Assembly: GCA_032716605.1 (NCBI GenBank)
Contig: CM064509.1
Coordinates: 41,745,317-41,809,316 of the forward strand
Source of the DNA: Paralithodes platypus
Taxonomy: Eukaryota; Arthropoda; Malacostraca; Decapoda; Lithodidae
DNA: 64,000 nucleotides
Direction: 5' to 3'
In this document: one piece after another, positions 8,700 to 19,580 of the stretch
Numbering within the stretch: position 1 is the stretch's first letter
Layout: every line of letters starts with the position of its first letter
The notes under the pieces: generated by a model
What the model was told of the DNA's origin: nothing
Database searches by the model: none
What the model saw: the letters and a program-made list of their open reading frames with translations, nothing else
Made by a program: the position numbers and the translations under genes

Positions 8700-10680
8700 T
8701 GCAGTCTGGGAGTATGCCTGATCAGTGGAAGCTAGCCAACATAACACCGATATTAAAAAAAGGCAGCAAATCCCTACCCAGTAACTCGTCCAATTAGCTT
8801 AACCTCAATTGTATGTAAAATGCTAGAAACGGTCATAAGAGACAGACTCGTAAATCACTTAGAGGCAAATAACTTACTTAAAGATAGTCAACACGGCTTT
8901 CGTAAAAAACGTTCCTGTTTAACAAACCTCTTAGACTTCTTCCACGATATCCTCAACCTCTACGATGAGAGTAAAGCTGTAGATATTTTATACCTTGATT
9001 TTCAAAAGGCCTTTGACAAAGTTCCCCACAAACGTTTACTGCTAAAACTAATAGCGCATGGAATACAAGACGGTGTGTTGAAATGGATAGAAAATTGGCT
9101 CAGCGACAGAAAGCAAAGAGTAGTCATAAACGGTAAGGCATCTAAATGGACCAATGTAAGTAGCGGGGTACCCCAGGGATCGGTACTAGGACCAATTATC
9201 TTTCTAATTTACATCAACGACATAGATGAGGGTCTCACCTGTACAATCTCAAAATTTGCTGACGATACGAAAATTGCAAATAGCGTACTCTCAAAAGAAC
9301 AAGTTGACGATATGCAACACAATCTAGATAAATTGTCATGTTGGGCCCAAATTTGGCAAATGAGTTTCAATGCGGATAAATGTAAAGTACTACATATCGG
9401 ATACCTAAATGAGAAAGCAAACTATTCGATGAATGGCACTCAGCTTAAGAATGTAAACAGAGAAACCGATCTGGGAGTAACAATATCGAGTAACCTAAAA
9501 CCGAGTCAACAATGTTCAGAAGTTGTTAACCCGGGAACTGCAGGAAGACTCTTAAGAGTTCCCCCGGGCGGACTGCGGGAAGACTCTTAAGAGTCGGGGG
9601 GAAAAAAATCAATTTAAAAAAAAAAAAAAATTGTTTTTATTTTTTTATTTTTTTTATTATTTTTTTTGCCCCTGGGCCATGCCAAATATCACTCCTCCAC
9701 CTCCCCTCCTTCAGTTATCACCTATTTTCCGTGTTATTCCCTTTTCCTGTGGTCTATTTTCGTGCTAACATTAGCAAGTTGGTAGCAGGGCGTTGTCATC
9801 ACTGTTAGCAAGCGAGTGCGAGAGAGAGAGAGTATCGATCGACAATCTCTCTCCAGAGGTGGAGGAAAGTGGTGGGCTGGGAGGTTGCCTCAGCCATACA
9901 TTGTGTAACTCCCGGCCTGTATCGTCGATTTTGACCATCCAAACGCTGTTTCCACTGGTTTTATTGTTGTAACAGGTTAATACTTTTATAATCAACCTAT
10001 AATAGGCGCATATGGATAAGTATTAATGCTATTTATGGTAAAATAAATATTTTAGTGATGGGAACAGCTCAAATACGTCGGCGTAGGAGTGTGGTGTCTC
10101 ATACCCCCCATGCACTTCAGAGGTTAAGAAGGCAAACAAAATAATTGGCTTTATAGGCAGGTCATTTGAGCATAAATCCAAAGAATTTATCCTAACCCTT
10201 TACAATTCCTTAGTCCGCCCTCTTCTGGAATACTGCATTCAATCCTGGTGCCCTTATTACCAAAAAGATATAAACAAGCTAGAACGAGTTCAACGTAGAG
10301 TTACCAAAATGATACCTAGCCTAAAGAACAAACTATACGAAGAGCGTCTTAGAGAATTAAATCTATTTCCTTTAACCCAGCGCAGATTAAGAGGTGACTT
10401 AATTCAAGTGTTCAAAATCATCAAAGGCATCGACAATATGAACTGTAGTAAGTACTTCACTATCGACCAATCTAATTACACGCGGGGAAAAGGTTGCAAA
10501 ATTATTGGTAAATCTTTTAACTCACACGAATCTAAGAATTTCTTCTTCAATCGAGTTGTCAACTTGTGGAATGGGCTTCCCCGAGACGTTATAGACTGCA
10601 GCACCGTTGATTCATTTAAACTCCGCTTAGACAAATATCTCGCATCAAACCCGCGACTGACTGCGTTTGTAAATGAATAA
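8700..10680 (+). pseudogene. CR1-like reverse transcriptase, frameshifted and split
   Basis: The first fragment (8820-9525) covers [23 protein letters not shown] and FADD and ends at SQQCSEVV. The second (10128-10680) resumes with KKANKIIGFIGRSF and runs to the stop after LASNPRLTAFVNE, the same C-terminus as copy 1. Upstream of 8820 a 2-nt loss (CCCAGTAACTCGTCC) shifts the frame. The split is caused by the 602-bp element at a TTAA codon pair, not by decay of the gene itself. Protein identity to copy 1 is very high by eye. Confidence 0.9.
9526..10127. mobile_element. T4: 602-bp TTAA-flanked insertion
   Basis: TTAA at 9526-9529 and again at 10124-10127 flank sequence that starts CCCGGGAACTGCAGG and ends TGCACTTCAGAGG. 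The complement of that end, CCTCTGAAGTGCA, aligns imperfectly with the start. The uninterrupted site, GTTGTTAAGAAGGC, is present on the minus strand of CR1 copy 1 near 1703-1716. The interior includes a duplicated GGAAGACTCTTAAGAGT palindrome and an A/T homopolymer stretch. It has no transposase. Confidence 0.85.
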
Positions 10681-11139
10681 CTTTATGTTATTCCCCCCTC
10701 AGTTACTAACCCATCTGTCCCCTACTAACTTCCTAATCCTGCCACGGACATTAGTTCCAGGGCAGTAGTTCCCTTTCCAATGTTCCCTTACCCACTCTAA
10801 ACCACTGTTTGGACACTTGATCCTCAGTGTTTTGGAGGACAAGCAGCCTAGAAGGGTCACTAGATCTGTTGTTGCTTGATTTCCTTTGTACTCCTTTGTA
10901 CTATGGTGTCATCCTATCCATCCATATCCATATGCCCAGGCCCAATCCCCATTTTTTCTATTTCTTATTTTTATTTTCTATTTTATTGTATTTTAGTATT
11001 TATATTTTTTTATTTTCTTGGGGTGTCATCCTGAAATGCCAAAAATACCTTATATTTCCTGCAAGATAAGATGCGACATGTTGTCCCTCTACAAGCCTCT
11101 TGCAAGATGGGTAATGTGAATTTATTGTACATCACACTG

Positions 11140-11910
11140 TATTATTGGTTGTTGTTGATGTTCCCTAAGCTGCCTGGCCGAACAGCCCCGAGTCCCTGAG
11201 GAAGGCCATGGCCATGATTGGGCTTTCCCACAGAGCTCTCATTGAGTGTAGATTGTGTTGTTGGCGTAAGTGGTTGTGTGAAATGCAGTCTTCTATGATG
11301 TGTTTAATGGTATGGGGTGCTGTGTTACATCCCGGGCAGGCGTCGACAACGGAGTCATCCAGTCTCTTCTGATAGCTCAGGAGAGCTGGATGGTGTCCGC
11401 ATCTCAGCCTGGCCAGGTGGACTCTGTCCTCGCGAGGAAGGGAGGATTCGGAAGGATGGATTTCGGGAGGTCGTGCATGCAGCTGCGTGTTGTCTGTGAG
11501 TGAGTGGATGGATCGGCGAGAGATATGAGTATGGATGTGCTTCTGGAAGTTAGTTCGGGGTGGGCAGGGAGGGAGAGAGAACAATAATTGTGTGTGATAC
11601 CGTGTGCTGGGTGTTGTTTTGATATTTCTTGGTGTCTGTGGGTGTGTTGCCATGTAGTTTAGTGGGTGGTCTTGGTTCGTGGAGGCTGCTGCCAGGAATT
11701 GAGTGCCTCTCATGTCCAGATGGTCTTTGACTTTGAGGATTTTGGTTTCTTGATGTAGGTGATCTGTGGGTGCAGTAGCTGTGCAGCCTGTAATGATCTT
11801 CAGGGCTTTGTTTTGAATAGTCTATAAGGCCTTATGATGTGTTTCAGCTAGGTTAGAAGCCCATGTTGGGCTTGCTGTATTATTGGTTGAGTGAGGTAGT
11901 GTTGTAACAA
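11140..11910 (-). pseudogene. jockey-like LINE, C-terminal part of the polymerase ORF
   Basis: A 182-codon open frame (11165-11713) reads PQTPRNIKTTP, LPREDRVHLARLRCGHHP, a CPGC..HIIEDC cysteine/histidine cluster and LFGQAA before the stop. Upstream, in other frames, HLHQETKILKVKDHL can be recognised up to about 11830. Known context: this region follows the reverse transcriptase in several jockey-group elements. The 3' end carries an AACAACAAC-type tail on its coding strand. A matching 3' end of the same family lies on the plus strand at about 15095-15190. The active site part is missing. Confidence 0.7.
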
Positions 11911-11923
11911 TATAAGGTGGTGG

Positions 11924-11956
11924 TGGTGGTGGTGGTGGTGGGAGGGGGGGGGGGGG
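11924..11956. repeat. (GGT)n followed by poly-G
   Basis: A GGT triplet run passes into an almost pure G run interrupted once by A. Confidence 0.95.
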
Positions 11957-11993
11957 TCTTCTGTCATATCATACATCCCGTCCGGTATATATA

Positions 11994-12052
11994 TACGGTA
12001 TATATAAATAAAAGGTGGTGGTAACCACCACCTTTTATTTATATATACCGTA
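11994..12052. repeat. 59-bp perfect palindrome
   Basis: The sequence reads the same on both strands around a central base at 12023. Arms of 29 bp include ATAAATAAAAGGTGGTGGT and its complement. It could form a hairpin or cruciform. It lies next to the GGT microsatellite and shares its triplet at the centre. Confidence 0.9.
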
Positions 12053-12065
12053 CTATTTTGTTATA

Positions 12066-12300
12066 TTTTTTCTATGTCAATGAGGGAGACAAAAGGCAGA
12101 ACTGCCTGTAACGAGTGCCTCACCCGGAGTTGAAAGAGTGACAGGGCCAAAATCAAGGGACGTTCGAGCCATAATGCCACACGGAGTTTGAAGCAATTTA
12201 AGTCATAGCATGAGGGAAAGACTGATTTTGAGAGAGTTTCAGAGCTCGGCTGTTGAATAGAAAAAAGATTGAGAATAACGTTTCACTCTTGAAACCTCCA
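12066..12300. repeat. dispersed repeat shared with 51115-51335
   Basis: GGGAGACAAAAGG, TGCCTGTAA, GAAGCA, TTTAAGTCA, GGGAAAGACTGATT and TAGAAAAAAGA occur in the same order as in the 51-kb copy, with about 70 per cent identity by eye. The nature of the repeat is not recognised. It may be the 3' end of an old LINE. Confidence 0.55.
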
Positions 12301-12374
12301 TACCCTATACTAACATTACCCTGTCCCTTACCTCACTACCACCACCACCATACCCACCACCACCACCTTACCTT

Positions 12375-13082
12375 ACCTTGTGATGAGTTCACCACACTTC
12401 TAGCGGCACCGAGGAGCGCGCCGCCCCTCGTTCTGGGTGGTGATTTGGTGCAGCAGCCTGTTCGAAGGGGCAGCACGCTCCCTTGCGAAGATGGGCTTGT
12501 CTGGCACTTTTTGAAGTTCGACATCAAGGGCTCTCTTGAAGTTGTCTAATGAGACGCCCCTCATGTCTCTTACTCGCCGTGGGAGTTTGTTGAAGAGACG
12601 TGGGCCTCTGTGTGATAACCAGCCCTCTCGCAGAGCGCCCATAGCACCCCTGTTATTCATCCGGGGGATATCGCATTCCCAGCCTCTCCTATCGCTGAAT
12701 TTCATGACTATCGGAGTATACTAAACCCTCTGCGATTTTCCACGTGTATATTATTAGGTAACGTTCTCTTCTACGTTCCAGCGAGTACAGTTTCAGTGCT
12801 CTTAAACGCTCCCAATAGTGTAGCTGTTTTACCGAACTTATATGCGAAGTTAAATGTCTTTGTACACTCTCTAAGTCATTTATTTCACCTGCTTTGTATG
12901 GGGATGTTAATACGCTGCAGTATTCAAGCCGCGGTAGCACTAGAGGTTTGAAGAGCGTTATCATAGGTAATTCACCTCGTGTTTTAAATGTACGCAGAAT
13001 CCAACCCGTTAGACGTTTCGCAGCCGCAACTTTGACCTGGTTATGTTCTTTGAAACCCATATGTTCAGACATTATAACACCC
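12375..13082 (-). pseudogene. LINE reverse transcriptase C-terminal fragment (same family as 54900-56170)
   Basis: Two overlapping frames, 12689-13072 and 12400-12705, together match the C-terminal two thirds of the ORF at 54924-56175. Shared blocks are KRLTGWILRTFKT, LVLPRLEYCSVLTSPYK, LYSLERRRERYLIIY, HRGPRLFNKLPRRVRD and LDVELQKVPD. An 11-nt deletion near 12718 explains the frameshift. The 3' end bears an AAGGT-type short repeat. The 5' end stops abruptly at CCA-rich satellite DNA (13083). The catalytic region is absent. Confidence 0.8.
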
Positions 13083-13290
13083 CAACCACAACCACAACCA
13101 CACCACCACCACCACCACCATCATCGTCATCACCATCACCACCACCACCATCATCACCACCACCGCCACCATCACCACTAGCACCACCATCACCACCACC
13201 ATCACTAGCACCACCATCACCACCACCACTACCACCACCACCACCACCACCACCACCACCATTATCACCACCACCACCACCACCACCACA
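13083..13290. repeat. (CCA/CAC)n satellite with minor variants
   Basis: ACC/CAC triplets run with occasional ATC, GTC and CTA substitutions. The deduced poly-His, poly-Pro and poly-Val frames are composition artefacts. Confidence 0.95.
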
Positions 13291-13399
13291 TACGCTATAC
13301 TAACATTACATACACAATTTAATAACCTGCAACTAAACTAGCAGTCCCTACCAAACCATAACTCGTAGCGTATATTAGAAGGTGTGGTTAGTTAGGATC

Positions 13400-13587
13400 T
13401 CGAATAACAGTGTGGTGAACTGGATATCCAAGAATTTGACGATCTTATACAACTTAGGAAGGACCTCAAGGAATCTAAACCAATGCAATAATGTCTCCGA
13501 CTCACAGATCCTTCCTACGCGTAATATAATCGTCTAATTATAGTCAAAATAAAATGCTTAAATGCCTCCTAATCCTGGAGGGGTTAA
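13400..13587. mobile_element. T2-type element, diverged
   Basis: TTTGACGATCTTATACAAC and AATATAATCGTCTAATTA form the complementary inner arms. AGATCCTTCCT and GGAGGGGTTAA (TTAA at 13584-13587) complete the right end. The left end is degraded. Confidence 0.6.
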
Positions 13588-13607
13588 TATCCTGTTAATA
13601 ATATAGC

Positions 13608-13818
13608 TTAATCCTTTCACTACCGGAAATCTATGTTGTATTATTTCAGCTTTATTTAGACGATTTTATGCAGCTTATGAAGAATCTGTGGTTGTTAAAC
13701 GAGCTAATTGAGATAGTTTGTAGCCTCTTAATTACTACACGTCCGGCCTAAACTTAATAAAATCGTCCAATAAATGCTAGAATATAATGAAAAGAGGCAT
13801 CGGTACATAAGGGGTTAA
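13608..13818. mobile_element. T2 miniature palindromic element
   Basis: TTAATCCTTTCACTACC at 13608 and CATAAGGGGTTAA ending 13818 bound a 211-bp element. TTAGACGATTTTATGCAGC and TTAATAAAATCGTCCAA are the inner arms. Both TTAA are intact. Confidence 0.8.
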
Positions 13819-14042
13819 TCATGGGATAAATTTATGATCCTTTCATAGTCCACTACAGGACTGGCCTATATCCAGGGAACCAACAACAATCTTTGAAAGC
13901 TACATCACCACGGTGGCCTTGTCTGGCTTGGTCATTAGGTCCAAAAGTGATATTGTAATGTCATTATATAGTGAATATAGTCTATGTAGTGTAATCTATA
14001 ATCCTTGTAGGGTAATCAAACCTGAATATATACACCATATGA

Positions 14043-14132
14043 GTAGGAGTATTTTATTGACAATGTTTTGCAGATAGCTTCTTGAGGTAGGAGTATTTTA
14101 TTGACAATGTTTTGCAGATAGCTTCTTGAGGT
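14043..14132. repeat. 45-bp direct duplication
   Basis: GTAGGAGTATTTTATTGAC to CTTCTTGAG occurs twice, at 14043 and 14088, without visible differences. Confidence 0.9.
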
Positions 14133-14134
14133 CA

Positions 14135-14450
14135 CTAACATACATTAGGTCCTTGGAACAACATCCGGTCCATACACCTTTTTAGTATTAAGCCCAGAGA
14201 GGGCAGAAAGTACATGCTTAAAAAATATTATGATCTTAGGCATAAGTAAGTGAGAGGCGGGTGGAGAGGGAGGAGTAGTGTCGGAATCATCCAGGGTAGA
14301 GATTTAGCAAAAGTTTGAGCTAAGAGCTCAGCTTTGTCAGAGGAAGAGGTGATGGTGGTACCGTCAGAGTGGAAAAGAGGAGGGAAAGACGAGGAAGTTA
14401 AATTGTTGGAGAGGCGTTTGGCTAGATGCCAAAATATTGTGAAGAGGTAG
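14135..14450 (-). pseudogene. BS-like LINE fragment, linker before the reverse transcriptase
   Basis: On the minus strand a frame reads FWHLAKRLSNN, then SDGTTITSSSDKAELLAQTF, then decays with stops before LNTKKVYGPD. This order (FWHLAK, then KAELLAQTFA, then a K-x-GPD block) is what I recall for an abundant jockey/BS-like family. Other pieces of probably the same family are at 26800-27250 (endonuclease, plus) and 52750-53670 (polymerase end, minus). Confidence 0.6.
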
Positions 14451-14459
14451 AGTTGGAGT

Positions 14460-14640
14460 ATATATATATATATATATAACTTAATATATAAGATGGGGAT
14501 AGATAAAATAGATCATAGGCTAGTGGACTATATTTATCTGTTAATGTGAATTATATAAACATAGTCTTAATTTTAACTAGGCAACAAATATCCTAATTTT
14601 AACTAGGCGACAAATATCCTTGTACCTGTCTTAATTACTG
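14460..14640. repeat. short (TA)n run and 27-bp duplication
   Basis: TATATATA at about 14460-14478. A 27-bp block, AATTTTAACTAGGCRACAAATATCCT, lies in tandem at about 14570-14622. Confidence 0.8.
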
Positions 14641-15189
14641 AGCTGCGTCTTGATACTAACCCTTTCAGGGCGGGTGCCCAACCCCGAAAGGGGTTGAAAT
14701 AGGGGAGCTATCCCCCCGCCAAAGGCGGCTTTCTAGGGCCTTTCCTAGCTGATGCTGAGAGGATTGGGTTCTAGTCATGTGGTGATGGGCTGGTCTATCA
14801 GAGTGAGAACTGAGTGATCTCTGCCATACCCATAGCTTACTCTGACTGTTCCTTTTACTTATATATTTTCTAGATCTCAAGTGACGGCGTCTCTTCCGTG
14901 GATTGACCTCCCAATCTACCAAGATTGGAAGCCAAAGCATCACATTTTTCCTTTGCCCCTCAACTTTTCTTCATAATTGCTGAGGGGCACAGGGCCCTGG
15001 GTGGGTCTTTGGCTTCCCGGGCATTTCCGCACCCTCCACAGCTCCCCGCCATGGAGTGGCTTCGGTCACCCAGGCTTTATTGTGGTCGGCAGGGAGGGTT
15101 CTGTGGGGGCGCTCGGTTATGGCCTTGGCCTTGCTCGGGGCCTTGGGGCTGTTCGGCCAGGCAACTTGGGGAACAACAACAATGACAAC
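14641..15189 (+). pseudogene. probable LINE 3' region; last 95 bp match the 11.1-kb jockey-like family
   Basis: From about 15095 the plus strand encodes LFGQA preceded by ALW and MALA, matching the C-terminus ALWESPIMAMAFLRDSGLFGQAA of the minus-strand element at 11165. It is followed by a GGGAACAACAACAATG tail like that copy's. The sequence upstream (14641-15090) is GC-richer and could be a divergent part of the same element, but I could not match it. A CCCCGAAAGGGG palindrome lies at about 14682-14693. Confidence 0.5.
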
Positions 15190-15320
15190 TAACCCTTTCA
15201 GTGTTCGACCACGCACTTATTCATATTTTGGCTATCATAAACGATTGTTTTAAGATTAGGAAGGATGTGTGGGAGTTTAAGGGTTAATTGTGATAATTTT
15301 TACCCCTCAATACTCGAGAT
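15190..15320. mobile_element. T2 element, truncated
   Basis: CTAACCCTTTCAGTG, TTTTGGCTATCATAAACGA, GATTAGGAAGGATGTGTGG, GGGTTAATTGTGATA and AGATCCTTCCT are T2 blocks in order. The right third is missing where the dispersed repeat at 15321 begins. Confidence 0.65.
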
Positions 15321-15825
15321 CCTTCCTCAAATGGAAGCAATATGTGATTAGGTGTCATATTCACCCTCTACTACCACCTTCCTCTCCCCCACATTCCCTC
15401 CCCCCCCCCCCCTCCTTCCTCTCTCTCCTTCCCCCCCTTTCTCCTCCCACTTCCCCCCTCCTCAATTATTGGCTATTTTTCCTCTTGTTTTTGCTATTCC
15501 TCCCTTTCCCTGCATAGAATATGTGAGCCATGGTCTTGCGCACTTCCTTGTCCCCTTGACATGCGCGGAAGACAGGTGGGGCAGTCAATTTGCCTCAAGC
15601 AGTCCCCGGAAGCACATTTCTGTCTCTCCCTTCCTCTCTCTCTATTGCCTCCATCCACCCCTCCCGCCACAAATATATGTTTTTCACTAGATATTTGCTG
15701 TTTACAACTATTTTCTGGTTTTCACTGTTCACATGTTCATCATACAAGTAAAATAGACAACATGGAGCAGAAATAATGCTTTATAAGGTAAATATAACAA
15801 ATTCTGTCAGAATCGAAGGTAATAA
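15321..15825. repeat. dispersed repeat, second copy at 54183-54618
   Basis: Both copies start CTCAAATGGAAGCAATATG, share CTCAATTATTGGCTATTTTT and CACTAGATATTTGCTGTTT, and end GTAAATATAACAAATTCTG. A pyrimidine-rich part near the front varies in length. There is no coding potential and no terminal repeats that I can see. The class is unknown. Confidence 0.75.
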
Positions 15826-15839
15826 ATTCGCATATGCAG

Positions 15840-16045
15840 GCTTTTCAATTACATGACTGGCGCTCTCCTCGGGTTAAGTGCCTTGGAGGTTCAATAGCAC
15901 TGTAATAGCCAAGAGAGACTAATACCCATCCCTTTGCTCAAGGAAGACGGTTGTTGGTAAAAACCTTGACCCCAGCACAACACAAATGCCCGACTCCCGG
16001 GTAGGAAGTCACGCTATCCACTCCACCACCTGGCTGGCTTTTAGT
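15840..16045 (-). repeat. possible tRNA-derived SINE
   Basis: The minus strand near 16035-15985 reads GGTGGTGGAGTGGATAGCG, resembling a tRNA A-box region, followed by CTACCCGGGAGTCGGG. A good B box is not evident, so the assignment is tentative. The next 130 bp match nothing else here. Confidence 0.35.
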
Positions 16046-16164
16046 TATGTTATTATAGAGTAATAAAGTTAATTTATGGCAAAACAAATATGCAGACTTA
16101 CCCAACCCTCTACCTTTTCCATTTCTGTCTTTCGTATTTCTCATTTATATATATGTCTATATAT

Positions 16165-16290
16165 CTATCTATTGCCTGACGCCGTGATCCCCGAAGGGGT
16201 GGCCACGAACGAACCGCCCCCATGCACCTCTGTCCCCAGTCAGTCGACGCCCCTCCCCCCAACCAGCACCGCCTTCGTTCAAGTATATGT
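16165..16290 (-). pseudogene. 3' coding end of the LINE also present at 21655-22583
   Basis: The minus strand reads GEGRRLTGDRGAWGRFVRG then HPFGDHGVRQ and a stop. The same C-terminus occurs at 21765-21655. The two DNA copies are near-identical over about 105 bp, so this is the tail of a severely 5'-truncated insertion. Confidence 0.7.
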
Positions 16291-16652
16291 AAATAACTTA
16301 AATACAAAAAATAATAGATTCCCGGCGTCAGATGAACATTTTGCCAACTGTACGGTAATATCACCAATGTACAGTTGGCCTGATAAAATTGTGTTCACTC
16401 CGGGATTATATGTATGGAAGGAAATATAGTATGGTTAACCCACAAAAATAATTTGCTATAAAACTGTTAACCCTTTCAAGATTCAATAATAATAATAATA
16501 ATAATAAGCATGTTACTTATTTCTCATAAGCGCCAATTTTTCCGAAGAATTCACTAGCGCTCGAAAAGAGAAAGAAAAAAGAACAAAATCAATGCATCAA
16601 AAGAAGGCTTATATACAACACATTTAACAATCACTAGCAGTGGCAAAATAGC

Positions 16653-19560
16653 CTAAACTCTATAGCCATCTGTCATGACACCTCTCTCAAGATCATAGCT
16701 TCTCTCAAAGAGAAAAGTCTTAAGTTGTCTCTTGAAGCATTCAACAGAACTCAGTTGTCTCATGGACAGCGGCAACCTGTTATACAACCTCGGAGCCATG
16801 TAGGAGAATGACCTCTCAAAGAAAGAAGACTGCTGGAAAGCCCTTGGTTCATCAAGACGAAAAGGGTCATTGTCATGACGCACAACTACACCATGGTGTG
16901 CCGGTGGGCGCCTGAGCAGCTCCGCAAGGTACCTAGGCTCACCAAATTTGAGAACCTTAAAAGTCACCAAATACAACTTAAATTCTATTCTTGCTCTTAC
17001 TGGCAGCCAGTGCAGTTCTATGTGAAGAGATGTAGTAGGAGTTCTAGGTGGAACACCAAAAATTAGTCTTGCGGCCCTGTTAAGAACAGACTGAACTTTC
17101 TTCAAAATATAATTTGGAAGACCCACCAACAGGGCATTGCAATAATCAACACGAGAGAAGACCAATGAGTGAACCAACGTCAGGAGGCAACGTCTGGTTA
17201 TAAACGGCTTCACCAAATAGAGATTTCTGATGTGCAAGTAACAACTTTTAACTATCTGGTTTACATGCTCTTTGAAATCTAATCGGGAGTTCACATATAC
17301 ACCCAGATTTCGAACAGAGTTGGCCGGTCGCAGCTGAGATCCACCCACATTGATGGAGAGGGCACCTACTATATCATCAGCTCTTCTATTTCCTCGGATG
17401 ATGAGAATATCAGTTTTACCATCATTTAGTTTAAGTTTTCTCGCTCTCATCCACTTCTTGATATCAGGCATCAACAATTCCATCTTACTCCGTATATCAA
17501 CTATATTTGTGATTCTCACATAAATCTGGGTGTCATCTGCATAAATGTGAAAGGTGACATTATGTGCACGAAGCAGAAGAGACAAACTGCTAATATAAAT
17601 TATAAATAGGATAGGACCCAAAACTGATCCCTGCGGAACACCATACTGCAGGGGTGTCGAGTCCGAGACCACTTGATTTACCATCACACTCTGGGATCTA
17701 CCTGACAAGTACGACCCAAGAAGCAAGAGAGCGGAGTCACGCACACCACAATCATAAAGATCACTCGATAACAACTTGTGATCCACTGTGTCAAAGGCTG
17801 CAGAGAGATCAAGCAAGACCAATAGTGAGGCCACACCATTGCAAATGTTCTCAACTAGATCATTATGTACTCTAATCAATGCTGTTTCAGTTGAATGATG
17901 CTGTCGGTAAGCAGACTGAAAAATTGGGATAGTTTCATTCTGCTGAAGTAGTGGTTGTAATTGGTCAAGTATTGCACGCTCTAATATCTTTGATATGAAG
18001 GACAGGTTGGAGACAGGACGATAGTTCAACATGTTCTCAACATCAAGTCCAGGTTTCTTTAGAGTAGGTCGGAGTAGTGCATGCTTTTCAGAATGTGGGA
18101 AGCTACCTTCAGAGAAGCACTTATTAATTATTTTGGAAATAAACTCAACTGTGTGATCATAGACTCTTGGTAGCTTGGAAACATTTATGGGATCCAACGG
18201 GCAAAATGTTTTATTGAGGTTTCTTATGTAGGACGAGATCATGTCCACCTCTACTGAGTGAAAGGATGAGAGGACATTATTAGGAATGTGTCGGGGTTGG
18301 AGTACAACTGAAAGTTCTTCACCAACAGAAGCATCATCCAGTTCCTGTCTTATGCGAGTTATCTTGCCAGCAAAAAATGCCACAAAGTTGGCAGCCAACT
18401 CGGCATCGGGTACAGAAGGTCTTAAGCTGACTCTTGTTTTTCCAAGTAAACTGTTTACAATTGAAGCCAACCTCCTCTGGTCGTTACCACATGAGTCAAC
18501 TTTTCCCTGATAATACACTTTCTTTTCATCTTTGATTGTGTGGACCACAGCTCTTCTGGCTGACAGATATTGCAACCATGTAGAGTCTGTTTTATTTTTC
18601 CGCCATTCACGTTCAGCTCTTCTACGCGCTCTTCTAAGAAATTTAACTCGAGTGCTATACCAGGGTGAATCATCTCGTACTATGATTTTCTTCTCTACTT
18701 CTGGACAGTGATGATCGAACACTAATTTAAGTGCATTTCCATGTACCTCCACCAGCTCATCTGAAGTAAGGTTGGAAGTATCAATACTTCCCAAGTACTG
18801 TTTTACTTCACTGCTAGCCAAATTTTGGTCTGCATTTTTATAATTTCTAAATCTGATTACTTTTTCATGTGTGAGTGGCTTAGGGAAATCAAAGCTGAAA
18901 GTAATCAAAGCATGATCAGAGGTATTAGGGTCAGCATTCTCAACATCAACATCCAGAACACCACCACAACCCACAGGAGAGAAAACCAAGTCAAGGGTGT
19001 GTCCTAAGATATGAGTTGGGTGGGACACATGGTTTACAAAATTGTTCTGGTCAGTCAACTCAAGGAACTCAGGAGAGAATGGCTTCAGATGAGGGCTGTC
19101 AACCCAGTAATTAAAATCTCCACATATCAAAAGTCTTCCGGTTTTAGCAGAAAATTCCTCGAGAAACTGCCCAAACTCTTCCATAAAACCCCTATCTGTG
19201 CCACGATGGCCAGGCCTATATATAGACAACTGCCATTCTTAGAATTTGTTGATGGAGTTTTATTTCCACTTCCAACAGTTCATAATAAAGAGGGGCTGGG
19301 TTATGGCTTATTTGCAAGATATTCACCAGAGATGTGGAGTAGACAACTGCCACTCCACCACCCGGATGATCTCCCCTAGGCCTAGGAACATTTATTATGG
19401 AATGGGTTTTAGGCAATGCCGCCTGGATAATATTCAGATCTGACTCGAACAACCAGGTCTCAGTGAGACATAATACATCAAGGTTACGTTCATCCAAGAT
19501 CTCGCAAATATGATCCATTTTGTTACGCAAGGAACGAACATTCAACAGACCCAGTTTCAA
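16653..19560 (-). CDS. L2-like ORF2: endonuclease and reverse transcriptase, one frameshift
   Basis: The first part (19560-19216, 114 codons) holds the endonuclease start: LLNVRSLRNKMDHI, LCLTETWL and GGGVAVVY. It stops at a TA-rich slip. The second frame (19229-16653, 858 codons) resumes at YRPGHRG and contains endonuclease GDFN (residues 37-40) and SDH (104-106). The reverse transcriptase follows, with NYRPVSNLSFISKILE (402 on), LLVLLDLSAAFDTVDH (469-484), [10 protein letters not shown] (530-539) and catalytic YADD (563-566), then the C-terminal HWLPVRARIEFKL region. Known roles: apurinic-like endonuclease nicks the target, and the RT copies RNA onto the nick. Apart from four extra bases in the TATATATA stretch at about 19214-19222, the reading frame is intact, so the copy is young. 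ORF2 coding potential extends upstream of the TTG at 19560 into overlap with ORF1, and the true start is uncertain. Confidence 0.9.
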
Positions 19561-19580
19561 CCGGCTCCCGTGTGCATTTT

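Larger units (their letters stand above)
8698..10901 (+). mobile_element. CR1-like LINE copy 2, 5'-truncated and interrupted
   Basis: This is the same family as the copy at 931-3127, in the opposite orientation. It begins within the reverse transcriptase region (CAGTCTGGGAGTATGCC), contains a 602-bp TTAA insertion at 9526-10127, and ends with the shared 3' UTR and the CTCCTTTGTA tail. The 8509-8697 stretch before it shows nothing recognisable. Confidence 0.9.

Noticed and set aside
12894..13303. Poly-His and poly-Pro frames
   Set aside because: They are produced by the (CCA/CAC)n satellite.
14665..14943. 92-codon Arg-rich minus-strand frame
   Set aside because: No family resemblance, and it lies in a probable LINE-derived region whose coding direction seems to be plus.
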